A DNA stretch of 6,262 nt, from NCBI GenBank assembly GCA_946479915.1, contig CAMLHR010000081.1, forward strand, positions 1 through 6,262, in the 5' to 3' direction. The notes below the pieces were generated by a model that saw nothing but the letters and a program-made list of their open reading frames with translations, was not told where the DNA came from and did no database searches. Positions 1 to 5,636 of the stretch are shown here, piece after piece (position 1 is the stretch's first letter; every line of letters begins with the position of its first letter). Origin of the DNA: an uncultured Lysobacter sp. GTDB lineage: Bacteria; Pseudomonadota; Gammaproteobacteria; Xanthomonadales; Xanthomonadaceae. The position numbers were made by a program, and so were the translations under genes.

Positions 1-648
1 ATCGGCGTCGCGGCCATTGCCGTCGCCCGCGATGTCGGGCAGCACTTCGCCGTTTTCGTTCTGTCCGTACCAGCTGATGAAGTCGTAACCCGGCACTAGA
101 TTCGCGGACAGGTCCGCGTGATCGACGAAGCCGGTGTCGATCACCGCCACCACGACGCCACTGCCGGTCGTGGCGTTCCAGGCCTGGTCGGCGCGGATGC
201 CGCCGGTGCCGCTCTGCATGCCCCACAGGTAGGTCGCGTAGTGCGTGTCGTTCGGCGTCGCCAGCGCATGCATCAGGCGGTCGACCTCGACGTACTCCAC
301 GTTCGGGTCCGCCGCGATCCGGCGCATCAGGTCCTCGGCCTCGACCCGGTCGAGCCCGCGGTTGGCCCGGACGACGACGCCGCCCACCGACAGGCCGCGC
401 AACCGGTCGAGCCCGACCGCCTTCGCACTGCCCCTGGCCGCGCTGGCCAGGTTGCGCTGCTGCGCGTCGGCGGTGGTGCCGTCGCGGTACTTCACGATGA
501 ACCGGTCAAAGCTGGCCTGGTCCGCGGCATGCAGGCCGGCCGCATCCACGCGGCCGGCGGCAGCGACGGAGCCTGAGAACCCCGCGGTCAACGCTACCGC
601 CACGGCGGCGGCGAGCGCGCGCTGCTGCAACTTGTTCGACTTCGACAT
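1..648 (-). CDS. Secreted S8 family (subtilisin-like) serine protease, N-terminal part
   Basis: The first 216 codons of a preproprotease are present; the gene runs off the left edge. Residues 1-31 form a Sec signal peptide: basic start [10 protein letters not shown], a hydrophobic Ala/Val/Leu core, and a likely cleavage after VAAA. Residues about 45-125 look like an I9-type inhibitory propeptide ([10 protein letters not shown] near the start, [10 protein letters not shown] at 117-126). The catalytic domain then begins with [18 protein letters not shown], and AVIDTG carries the catalytic Asp at residue 171. The last visible residues, GDGNGRDAD, are the acidic Gly/Asp loop that in these enzymes usually precedes the HGTHV motif. 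The His and Ser of the triad lie outside the window. By family it would be exported, self-processed and degrade extracellular protein. The ATG is preceded by AAGGA with a 7-nt spacer, which settles the start. It is transcribed divergently from mutS. Substrate preference and any C-terminal domain cannot be seen. Confidence 0.94.
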   Translation of the reverse strand, partial: MSKSNKLQQRALAAAVAVALTAGFSGSVAAAGRVDAAGLHAADQASFDRFIVKYRDGTTADAQQRNLASAARGSAKAVGLDRLRGLSVGGVVVRANRGLDRVEAEDLMRRIAADPNVEYVEVDRLMHALATPNDTHYATYLWGMQSGTGGIRADQAWNATTGSGVVVAVIDTGFVDHADLSANLVPGYDFISWYGQNENGEVLPDIAGDGNGRDAD

Positions 649-655
649 CAGGTTG

Positions 656-660
656 TCCTT
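656..660 (-). promoter_or_regulatory. Shine-Dalgarno site of the S8 protease gene
   Basis: On the minus strand AAGGA lies 7 nt before the ATG at 648. This is a good ribosome binding site and fixes the start that gives a complete signal peptide. Confidence 0.7.
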
Positions 661-690
661 GTTGGAAGAGTGCGAAAGGGGCACGCCGAC

Positions 691-711
691 TCGGCGCAAC
701 TTCGGCGCAAC
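691..711. repeat. Tandem direct repeat, 10-bp units at 11-bp period
   Basis: TCGGCGCAAC occurs twice (691-700 and 702-711) with a single T between. The copies are exact and fall about one helical turn apart, 43-63 bp upstream of the protease ATG. That placement fits tandem operator half-sites for a regulator of the protease, but no known operator was recognised and a chance repeat cannot be excluded in such G+C-rich DNA. Confidence 0.5.
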
Positions 712-775
712 GACCGGAGGCCGGCCGTCCGACCCGTATGCCGCAAGGGCGGCGCGCGCCACAAAGGGAATTTTC

Positions 776-786
776 TGAACGGTTCA
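776..786. repeat. Short palindrome TGAAC-G-GTTCA
   Basis: This is a perfect 5-bp inverted repeat around one central base, at the edge of the only A/T-rich patch between the divergent genes. It could be an operator, but I cannot match it to a named regulator. An 11-bp palindrome alone is weak evidence. Confidence 0.3.
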
Positions 787-857
787 CGGGAGCGCCGGCG
801 CCAGGCAGCGCCCGTTGCGTTTCGCACGGGAAAACAAGGCATGGCGGCGCGCCGGCC

Positions 858-887
858 CGGGGCGCGCGGCGCGGCGGGCGCGCCCCG
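858..887. repeat. G+C-only inverted repeat upstream of mutS
   Basis: CGGGGCGCGC (858-867) is exactly complementary to GCGCGCCCCG (878-887), leaving a 10-nt loop made only of G and C. The 10-bp stem would be very stable. It lies about 70 bp upstream of the mutS start, before the likely transcription start, so it would act as DNA or in an antisense or read-through RNA rather than in the mutS mRNA. No T-run follows on either strand, so it is not a standard intrinsic terminator. Confidence 0.45.
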
Positions 888-943
888 CGAAATGAGACGC
901 CGGTCACGGCTCATGTTGCAGGGCGTCATGGGGCCGGCTCCCC

Positions 944-949
944 TAAACT
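944..949 (+). promoter_or_regulatory. Probable mutS -10 box (leaderless transcript)
   Basis: TAAACT matches the sigma-70 -10 consensus at four of six positions and ends 7 nt before the mutS ATG. Transcription would therefore start at or within a base or two of the ATG. No Shine-Dalgarno sequence precedes the ATG (the upstream bases are TTGTCCGG), which agrees with a leaderless mRNA. No clear -35 box sits at 16-18 bp; TTGCAG at 916-921 is 22 bp away. This is inference from sequence only. Confidence 0.45.
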
Positions 950-956
950 TGTCCGG

Positions 957-3554
957 ATGAGCGCCGAGCCCGCCAACCACACCCCGCTCATGAAGCAGTT
1001 CTTCGCCGCCAAGGCGGAGCATCCGGACATCCTGCTGTTCTTCCGGATGGGCGACTTCTACGAGCTGTTCTACGACGACGCGCGCAAGGCCGCGAAGCTG
1101 CTGGACATCACGCTGACCCAGCGCGGCCAATCCGCCGGGCAGCCGATCCCGATGGCGGGCGTGCCGGTGCATGCGTACGAGGGCTACCTGGCGCGGCTGG
1201 TGGCGCTCGGCGAGTCGGTCGCCATCTGCGAGCAGGTGGGCGATCCCGCCGCGTCGAAGGGGCTGGTCGAGCGCAAGGTCGTGCGCATCGTGACGCCGGG
1301 GACGGTGACCGACGAGGCGCTGCTCGAGGAACGCCGGGACACGCTGCTGCTGGCGGTCGCGCGCGGCCGGCAGGGCTTCGGGCTGGCCTGGGTGGACCTG
1401 GCGGCCGGGCGCTTCCTGGCCGGCGAGGTCGCCGGCGAGGACGCGCTCGAGGCGGAACTGGCGCGGCTCGACCCGGCCGAGGTGCTGGTCGCCGACGAGG
1501 ACGGCTGGCCGGCCTGCGTGCAGCGCACCGGGCTGCGGCGACGGCCGCCGTGGCTGTTCGATGCCGATGCGGGCCGGCGACAGCTGCTGCAGTTCTTCGC
1601 GGTGCACGACCTGTCCGGCTTCGGCCTCGAAGGCCTGCCGCTGGCCACGGCCGCCGCGGGCGCGCTGCTGGGCTACGTCGAGGAGACGCAGAAGCAGCGC
1701 CTGCCCCACCTCACGTCTATCGCGGTCGAGGCCTCCGACGGCGCCATCGCGATGAACGCGGCCACGCGCCGGCACCTGGAACTGGACACGCGCGTGGACG
1801 GCGACGTGCGCAACACGCTGCTCGGCGTGCTCGATTCCACCGTGACGCCGATGGGCGGGCGCCTGCTGCGCCGCTGGCTGCACCGCCCGCTGCGCGACCG
1901 GCGCGTGGTCGGCGAACGCCACCACGCCGTCGACATGCTGCTGCGCTCCGGCGCGGGCGACGCGTTGCGCGAACGCTTCCGCGCGCTGGGCGACCTGGAG
2001 CGGATCCTGGCGCGCGTGGCACTGCGCAGCGCCCGGCCGCGCGACCTGTCCACCCTGCGCGACGGCCTCGCCTTGCTGCCCAACGTGCTGGCGGACCTGG
2101 CGCCGGTCGACTCCCCCCGCCTGCAGGCGCTCGCCGGCTCGCTCGGCGAGCACGATGCGCTGGCCGCGCTGCTGGCGCGCGCCATCGTGCCGCAGCCGCC
2201 GGTGCTCGCGCGCGACGGCGGCGTGTTCGCCGAAGGCTACGACGCGGAGCTCGACGAGCTGCGCACGCTGTCCGCGCACGCCGACCGGTTCCTGGTCGAA
2301 CTGGAGGCGCGCGAGCGCGAGGCGACCGGCATCGGCACGCTGAAGGTCGGCTACAACCGCGTGCACGGCTACTACCTGGAAGTCGGCAAGGCGCAGGCGG
2401 GCAAGGTGCCGACGCACTACACGCGCCGGCAGACGCTGACCGGCGCGGAGCGCTACATCACCGAGGAACTCAAGGCGTTCGAGGACAAGGTGCTGTCCGC
2501 GCGGGACCGTTCGCTGGCGCGCGAGAAGCTGCTGTACGAGGACCTGCTGGACACGCTGGGCGCGCGGCTGGAGCCGTTGCGGGCCTGCGCGGCGGCGCTG
2601 GCGGAACTCGACGTGCTCGCCTGCCTGGCCGAGCGCGCGCAGGCGCTTGACTGGGCGCGTCCCGAACTGTCGGCGGATCCCGGGCTGCGCATCGAGCGCG
2701 GGCGCCATCCGGTCGTGGAGGCCGTGCGCGCGGAACCGTTCGAACCCAACGACCTGGTCCTGGACTGCGCACCCGACCACGTCGGCCGCCGGATGCTGGT
2801 GATCACCGGCCCGAACATGGGCGGCAAGTCGACCTACATGCGGCAGAACGCGCTGATCGTGCTGCTCGCCCACATCGGCAGCTTCGTGCCGGCGGCCAGC
2901 GCCACGCTCGGGCCGATCGACCGGATCCTGACGCGCATCGGCGCCGGCGACGACCTGGCGCGCGGGCAGTCCACCTTCATGGTCGAGATGGCCGAGACCA
3001 GCTACATCCTCCACCACGCGACCGACCAGTCGCTGGTGCTGATGGACGAGATCGGCCGCGGCACGTCCACGTACGACGGCCTGGCGCTGGCGGACGCGTG
3101 CGCGCGGCACCTGGCGGCGACCAACCGCAGCTACACGCTGTTCGCCACGCACTACTTCGAGCTGACCACGCTGGCCGAGCCGGGCAGCGGCATCGCGAAC
3201 GTGCACCTGGACGCGGTGGAACACCGCGACCGCGACGGCGGCGAGTCGCTGGTGTTCATGCACGCGGTCAAGGACGGGCCGGCGGACCGCAGCTTCGGGC
3301 TGCAGGTCGCGGCGCTGGCCGGGCTGCCCCGGGCGGTGGTGCGGCGCGCGCGGGCGCGGCTGGCGGAACTGGAGCAGCAGGGGCGCGACGCACCGCGGGC
3401 GACGATGGCCGCCGAGGACCTGGATTCGCCGAAGCAGATCGGGCTGTTCGCCCCGAGCCATGCGGCGCTCGAGGCGCTGGCGGCGCTGGAGCCGGACGAG
3501 CTGACGCCTAAGCAGGCGCTGGAGGCGTTGTATCGGTTGAAGTCGCTGTCGTGA
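957..3554 (+). CDS. mutS: DNA mismatch repair protein MutS
   Basis: 865 residues, compared with 853 in E. coli. MutS dimers recognise base mismatches and small loops, then recruit MutL using ATP. The mismatch-binding domain at the N-terminus carries the F-x-E motif (GDFYEL, Phe34 and Glu36). The connector, lever and clamp regions follow ([31 protein letters not shown]). The ATPase domain has Walker [10 protein letters not shown] (618-626, Lys624), Walker [10 protein letters not shown] (Asp697, Glu698) and the signature His732 in FATHYFEL. Near the C-terminus, QIGLF (827-831) fits a sliding-clamp binding motif, and the final [16 protein letters not shown] matches the oligomerisation helix of E. 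coli MutS. All key residues are present. The ATG at 957 is chosen because translation then begins just before HTPLMKQFF, as in homologues. The in-frame extension back to 738 is Arg/Gly/Pro-rich and unlike MutS. The gene stands alone on its strand and converges with hslR. Confidence 0.98.
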   Translation: MSAEPANHTPLMKQFFAAKAEHPDILLFFRMGDFYELFYDDARKAAKLLDITLTQRGQSAGQPIPMAGVPVHAYEGYLARLVALGESVAICEQVGDPAASKGLVERKVVRIVTPGTVTDEALLEERRDTLLLAVARGRQGFGLAWVDLAAGRFLAGEVAGEDALEAELARLDPAEVLVADEDGWPACVQRTGLRRRPPWLFDADAGRRQLLQFFAVHDLSGFGLEGLPLATAAAGALLGYVEETQKQRLPHLTSIAVEASDGAIAMNAATRRHLELDTRVDGDVRNTLLGVLDSTVTPMGGRLLRRWLHRPLRDRRVVGERHHAVDMLLRSGAGDALRERFRALGDLERILARVALRSARPRDLSTLRDGLALLPNVLADLAPVDSPRLQALAGSLGEHDALAALLARAIVPQPPVLARDGGVFAEGYDAELDELRTLSAHADRFLVELEAREREATGIGTLKVGYNRVHGYYLEVGKAQAGKVPTHYTRRQTLTGAERYITEELKAFEDKVLSARDRSLAREKLLYEDLLDTLGARLEPLRACAAALAELDVLACLAERAQALDWARPELSADPGLRIERGRHPVVEAVRAEPFEPNDLVLDCAPDHVGRRMLVITGPNMGGKSTYMRQNALIVLLAHIGSFVPAASATLGPIDRILTRIGAGDDLARGQSTFMVEMAETSYILHHATDQSLVLMDEIGRGTSTYDGLALADACARHLAATNRSYTLFATHYFELTTLAEPGSGIANVHLDAVEHRDRDGGESLVFMHAVKDGPADRSFGLQVAALAGLPRAVVRRARARLAELEQQGRDAPRATMAAEDLDSPKQIGLFAPSHAALEALAALEPDELTPKQALEALYRLKSLS

Positions 3555-3605
3555 TCGCCGCCGTGGGGCCGCTTCAATGTGGGAGCCGCTTCAGCGGCGA
3601 TTCCC
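3554..3605. repeat. REP-like palindromic element between mutS and hslR ends
   Basis: The core, GTGG followed by the stem GCCGC-TTCA-GCGGC (3585-3598), has the form of RAYT-type REP sequences, in which a GTRG tetranucleotide heads a GC-rich hairpin. GGGA (3581-3584) can also pair with TCCC (3602-3605) across a 3-nt bulge. A degraded head copy, GTGGGGCCGCTTCA (3563-3576), directly precedes the core. ATCGCCGC (3554-3561) is the exact complement of GCGGCGAT (3594-3601), so the whole unit can fold. It starts on the last base of the mutS stop and ends against the hslR stop. It may act as a bidirectional 3'-end stabiliser or weak terminator; there is no T-run on either side. A near-identical core lies at 4233-4254. 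Confidence 0.72.
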
Positions 3606-4010
3606 TCAAATGGCGTCGATGTCGCCTAGGGCACGGATCAGCCGGCGCGCGCGCTTGTCCGGCTTGCCGTCCGGCGCCCGGTAGCCCGCGCGTTCGGCCG
3701 CGCGCGTCGCGCGCAGGTCCTCGCGCGCCTTGCGCGAGGCGTCCGATTCCTCGTAGAGCGTGCGCGCCACCGCCGCCGGGCCGCGCGCGTCGCTGAGCGC
3801 GCGCACCTCGATCTCGTACGCCTCGCCCGCCCGTTCGACCTTCAACGCGTCGCCGATGCGCACCGGGCGCGAGGCCTTCGCCCGCTGCCCGCCGACCTCG
3901 ACCTTGCCGGTCTCGATCGCCTCGCGCGCGAGGCTGCGCGTCCTGAAGAAGCGCGCCGCCCAGAGCCACAAGTCCAGGCGCACGCCCGTCGCCGGCACTT
4001 CATCGGTCAT
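3606..4010 (-). CDS. hslR: Hsp15 / S4-domain RNA-binding heat shock protein
   Basis: 134 residues, about the length of E. coli HslR (133). The S4 RNA-binding domain fills residues about 10-60: VRLDLWLWAARFFRTRSLAR, then IETGKVEVGGQRAKASRPV and IGDALKV. A basic, Arg/Lys-rich tail follows (residues about 85-134), including LYEES and PDKRARR, as in the E. coli protein. Hsp15 binds free 50S subunits that still carry a nascent chain and helps recycle them after heat stress; it acts in the cytosol. The ATG at 4010 is chosen because homology begins almost at once and GGAGG lies 8 nt upstream. The longer in-frame extension to 4376 is a shadow of the hydrolase gene. The start overlaps the hydrolase stop by 11 bp, so the two are probably cotranscribed and coupled. 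No heat-shock promoter was seen; one could lie inside the upstream gene. Confidence 0.93.
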   Translation of the reverse strand: MTDEVPATGVRLDLWLWAARFFRTRSLAREAIETGKVEVGGQRAKASRPVRIGDALKVERAGEAYEIEVRALSDARGPAAVARTLYEESDASRKAREDLRATRAAERAGYRAPDGKPDKRARRLIRALGDIDAI

Positions 4011-5067
4011 CGGAGGCCCCTCCCGGTCCGGAACCGTCGCGGCGGGCGGCGAGCGCGCGGGCCAGTTCGACGCTGCGCGGCGCGGCCAGGCCGCCCCAGC
4101 GCAGGTCGAGCGCGGCGAGGCGCTCGCCGGCGGCGTCGAACCGGTTCGCGGCGACGAGCGACTCGACTTCGGCGAGCGCGGTGGCGACGGTGGCGTCGAG
4201 GGTGGCGCGGCAGCGCTCGATGGCGACGTTTTTCGCCGCTGAAGCGGCTCCTGCATCATCGGCGTCCAGGGCGTCGAGGGCGCGGGCGAAGTGGCGGCGG
4301 TCGGGGGGTGCGTGCTCGAGCCGCGACATCGGCACGCTGTCCAGCGACTGCACGCAATGCGCCGCGAACGACGCACGGCTCTGCGCTTCCATGCGCCGGT
4401 TGGGCAGGTCGCGCGCGCCGGTCACCCAGACGAGGCGCCCGTGGGCCTGCAGCCGCTCGAGTTGCGCGCGCGGCGGCGGCGACATCGCCTCGCCGCCGAG
4501 CACGTCGCTCCCCGCGCCGAGCAGCGCGCCGCGGAACACCTCGGGGAAGCCGACGGCCAGCCGCAGCGCCGCCCGGGCACCGCCTGAGAAGCCGCCGACA
4601 TACACGCGGTCGGGGTCGACCGGGTAGGCCTGCATGACGTTGTGCGCCGCGTGCAGCGCGAGCGGCAGCCGGCGCTCCAGCGTGCCCTGGTCGTTGCCGC
4701 TGCGGCGGGCCGAGACGAGGATCATGCCGTGGCGGTCGAGGGCGTCCTGCCACGCGTGCGGCGCGGGCATGCGGTCGTGCGGCGAGATCCACACGAGCAG
4801 CGCGTGGCGACCGTCCGCGCGCGGCGCGCTCGGCAGGAACAGGTCGAAGCGTTCGTCGGCGAGGTCCACCGGTTGCTCGTCGAGGCGCACGGCGCCGGAT
4901 GCGCGGTAGCGCTGCAGCCGGTCGAAGGTGACCGGCGTCTGCGTGCGGCGCGCCAGTTCGGTCGAGGTGGCCAGCGGCGACGGGGCCGAGAAGACGGTGC
5001 CCTCGTCGGCGGCCCGCCCCGTGCCGCAGGCCAGCAGCAGGCAGGCGATGGGGGCCAGGCGACGCAT
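4000..5067 (-). CDS. Exported alpha/beta hydrolase (esterase-like) with helical C-terminal region, substrate unknown
   Basis: 355 residues from the ATG at 5067. The N-terminus MRRLAPIACLLLACGTGRAADEG is an export signal. It could be a lipoprotein signal (LLAC, Cys14) or be cut by signal peptidase I after Ala19. The hydrolase fold follows: RFDLFLPSAP, HALLVWISPHD, GMILVSARRSG, then the nucleophile elbow VYVGGFSGGARAALRL with Ser161. Asp220 (WVTGARDLPNRR) and His252 (LEHAPPD) are the likely triad partners by order and spacing. This resembles PHB-depolymerase/dienelactone-hydrolase-like esterases, but I do not recognise the exact family. Residues about 285-345 are predicted helical and somewhat TPR-like (VESLVAANRFDAAGERLAALD). 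A REP-like palindrome encodes the linker at 272-279. There is no Shine-Dalgarno site. The alternative TTG start at 5085 would lie in the upstream terminator stem and add residues before the signal peptide. The 3' end overlaps hslR by 11 bp. Substrate is unknown. Confidence 0.82.
   Translation of the reverse strand: MRRLAPIACLLLACGTGRAADEGTVFSAPSPLATSTELARRTQTPVTFDRLQRYRASGAVRLDEQPVDLADERFDLFLPSAPRADGRHALLVWISPHDRMPAPHAWQDALDRHGMILVSARRSGNDQGTLERRLPLALHAAHNVMQAYPVDPDRVYVGGFSGGARAALRLAVGFPEVFRGALLGAGSDVLGGEAMSPPPRAQLERLQAHGRLVWVTGARDLPNRRMEAQSRASFAAHCVQSLDSVPMSRLEHAPPDRRHFARALDALDADDAGAASAAKNVAIERCRATLDATVATALAEVESLVAANRFDAAGERLAALDLRWGGLAAPRSVELARALAARRDGSGPGGASDDR
4012..4023 (-). promoter_or_regulatory. 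hslR Shine-Dalgarno site within a small hairpin
   Basis: Read on the minus strand, GGAGG (4023-4019) is followed by GG and then CCTCC, its exact complement, ending 1 nt before the hslR ATG. The Shine-Dalgarno bases can thus pair with the bases just before the start codon, as a 4-bp stem with a 4-nt loop. The element lies inside the last codons of the hydrolase gene, so ribosomes finishing that gene would open it. It is a plausible translational-coupling device; the stem is short and folding is inferred. Confidence 0.5.
4233..4254 (-). repeat. REP-like palindrome inside the hydrolase coding sequence
   Basis: Read on the minus strand, 4254-4233 matches 3579-3600 at 20 of 22 positions, with an uninterrupted identical run GGAGCCGCTTCAGCGGCGA. 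The head tetranucleotide is GCAG instead of GTGG, so it is slightly degraded. It lies in frame in the hydrolase gene and encodes AGAASAAK (residues 272-279), between the catalytic domain and the helical C-terminal region. It is in inverted orientation relative to the copy at 3579-3600. The reading frame is not broken. Confidence 0.8.
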
Positions 5068-5084
5068 GGGGGCACCGTAACGCA

Positions 5085-5108
5085 AACGGCCGCCTCGCGG
5101 CGGCCGTT
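5085..5108 (-). terminator. Probable intrinsic terminator after rplS
   Basis: AACGGCCGCC and GGCGGCCGTT form a perfect 10-bp stem around a 4-nt loop. On the minus-strand RNA the loop is GCGA, a stable GNRA tetraloop. The hairpin starts about 21 nt after the rplS stop and is followed by TGCGTTACGG. The U-tract is therefore poor (the stem ends in TT, then a single T), and termination may be partial. It would end the rpsP-rimM-trmD-rplS transcript. The hydrolase ATG comes only 17 nt later. Confidence 0.75.
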
Positions 5109-5129
5109 CGTGGTGCGTGGCGGCGGGAC

Positions 5130-5513
5130 TCAGCCGGCCTTCTTGGCGTGCGCCGAGAGGTCTTCCTTGATGCGCGCCTTCTTGCCCTCCAGGCCGCGCA
5201 GGTAGTACAGCTTGCCGGCGCGGACCTTGCCGCGGCGCTTCACCTCGACCGAGTCGATGGCGGCGCTGTGCGACTGGAACACGCGCTCGACGCCGTAGCC
5301 GTGCGAGATCTTGCGCACGGTGAACGCCGAGTTGAGGCCCGCGTTCTTGCGCGCGATGACCACGCCCTCATAGGCCTGGACGCGCTCGCGGTTGCCTTCC
5401 TTGACCTTGACGTTGACGACGACCGTGTCGCCGGGGCCGAAATCCGGCAGCTCGCGCGTGAGCTGCGCGCTTTCGAATTCCTGGACGAGGGTGTGGATCG
5501 AGGGCTTGTTCAT
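5130..5513 (-). CDS. rplS: 50S ribosomal protein L19
   Basis: 127 residues, slightly longer than E. coli L19 (115) because of a Lys/Ala-rich C-terminal tail ([11 protein letters not shown]). L19 sits at the interface of the 30S and 50S subunits. The family pattern runs through the whole protein: [21 protein letters not shown] near the N-terminus, [20 protein letters not shown] (residues about 35-54), then [16 protein letters not shown] and [18 protein letters not shown]. The ATG at 5513 matches the usual L19 start ([13 protein letters not shown]); only a weak Shine-Dalgarno (CAGG) precedes it. It follows trmD by 123 bp on the same strand, the normal end of the rpsP-rimM-trmD-rplS operon. A -10-like TACAAT in that gap suggests an additional promoter, and a strong hairpin follows the stop. 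Confidence 0.98.
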   Translation of the reverse strand: MNKPSIHTLVQEFESAQLTRELPDFGPGDTVVVNVKVKEGNRERVQAYEGVVIARKNAGLNSAFTVRKISHGYGVERVFQSHSAAIDSVEVKRRGKVRAGKLYYLRGLEGKKARIKEDLSAHAKKAG

Positions 5514-5609
5514 TGGGATGCCTGTGTCGCTTGCCTGTTGGTGTGGTTGTGGCGCGAGTGCACGTGGACCCGCGTCCTGGCATGGATGGAGCGTGGAGCG
5601 AAGCCGGCG

Positions 5610-5615
5610 ATTGTA
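5610..5615 (-). promoter_or_regulatory. Possible internal promoter (-10 box) for rplS
   Basis: On the minus strand TACAAT matches the sigma-70 -10 consensus at five of six positions. It lies 21 nt beyond the trmD stop in a short A/T-richer patch. No good -35 box or extended -10 is visible, since the expected -35 position holds AGCCGC next to the trmD stop. Transcription from here would give rplS a 5' leader of about 90 nt. A short GGAC-GCGG-GTCC hairpin falls in that leader, but no known ribosomal-protein leader motif was recognised. Confidence 0.4.
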
Positions 5616-5636
5616 GCTTGGAACAGGGGCCAGCGG

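Larger units (their letters stand above)
649..956. other. Divergent intergenic region between protease and mutS
   Basis: This 308-bp stretch separates two divergent starts and holds no gene I can support; the open frames crossing it are Arg/Gly/Ala-rich shadows. It contains the protease Shine-Dalgarno site (656-660), an 11-bp-period direct repeat (691-711), the only A/T-rich patch (about 761-780), an 11-bp palindrome (776-786), a very G+C-rich inverted repeat (858-887) and the probable mutS -10 box (944-949). No convincing -35/-10 pair was found for the protease. TTGTGG with CATACG, read on the minus strand, is the nearest candidate but is weak. Confidence 0.7.

Noticed and set aside
738..956. 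Possible N-terminal extension of mutS by 73 codons
   Set aside because: The added residues are Arg/Gly/Pro-rich and unlike MutS. The ATG at 957 gives the normal start and length, and a -10 box lies inside the putative extension.
648..3461. 937-codon open frame on the minus strand opposite mutS
   Set aside because: It is rich in Arg, Gln, Ala and Val with no recognisable domain, and it mirrors mutS codons almost end to end. In high-G+C genes the antisense frame is often free of stops. The sense strand encodes an unmistakable complete MutS.
3468..3530. Repeated GCGCTGGAGGCG-like units near the mutS 3' end
   Set aside because: They encode the Ala/Leu/Glu-rich C-terminal helices ([19 protein letters not shown]), and the similarity follows from amino-acid composition and codon bias.
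4011..4376. Upstream extension of hslR to 256 residues
   Set aside because: The extra sequence is a Ser/Pro/Arg-rich shadow of the hydrolase frame. The ATG at 4010 has a ribosome binding site and the usual Hsp15 length.
5068..5085. TTG start for the hydrolase giving 361 residues
   Set aside because: The TTG falls at the edge of the rplS terminator hairpin, and the extra MRYGAP residues add nothing. The ATG at 5067 starts directly on the basic signal-peptide n-region.
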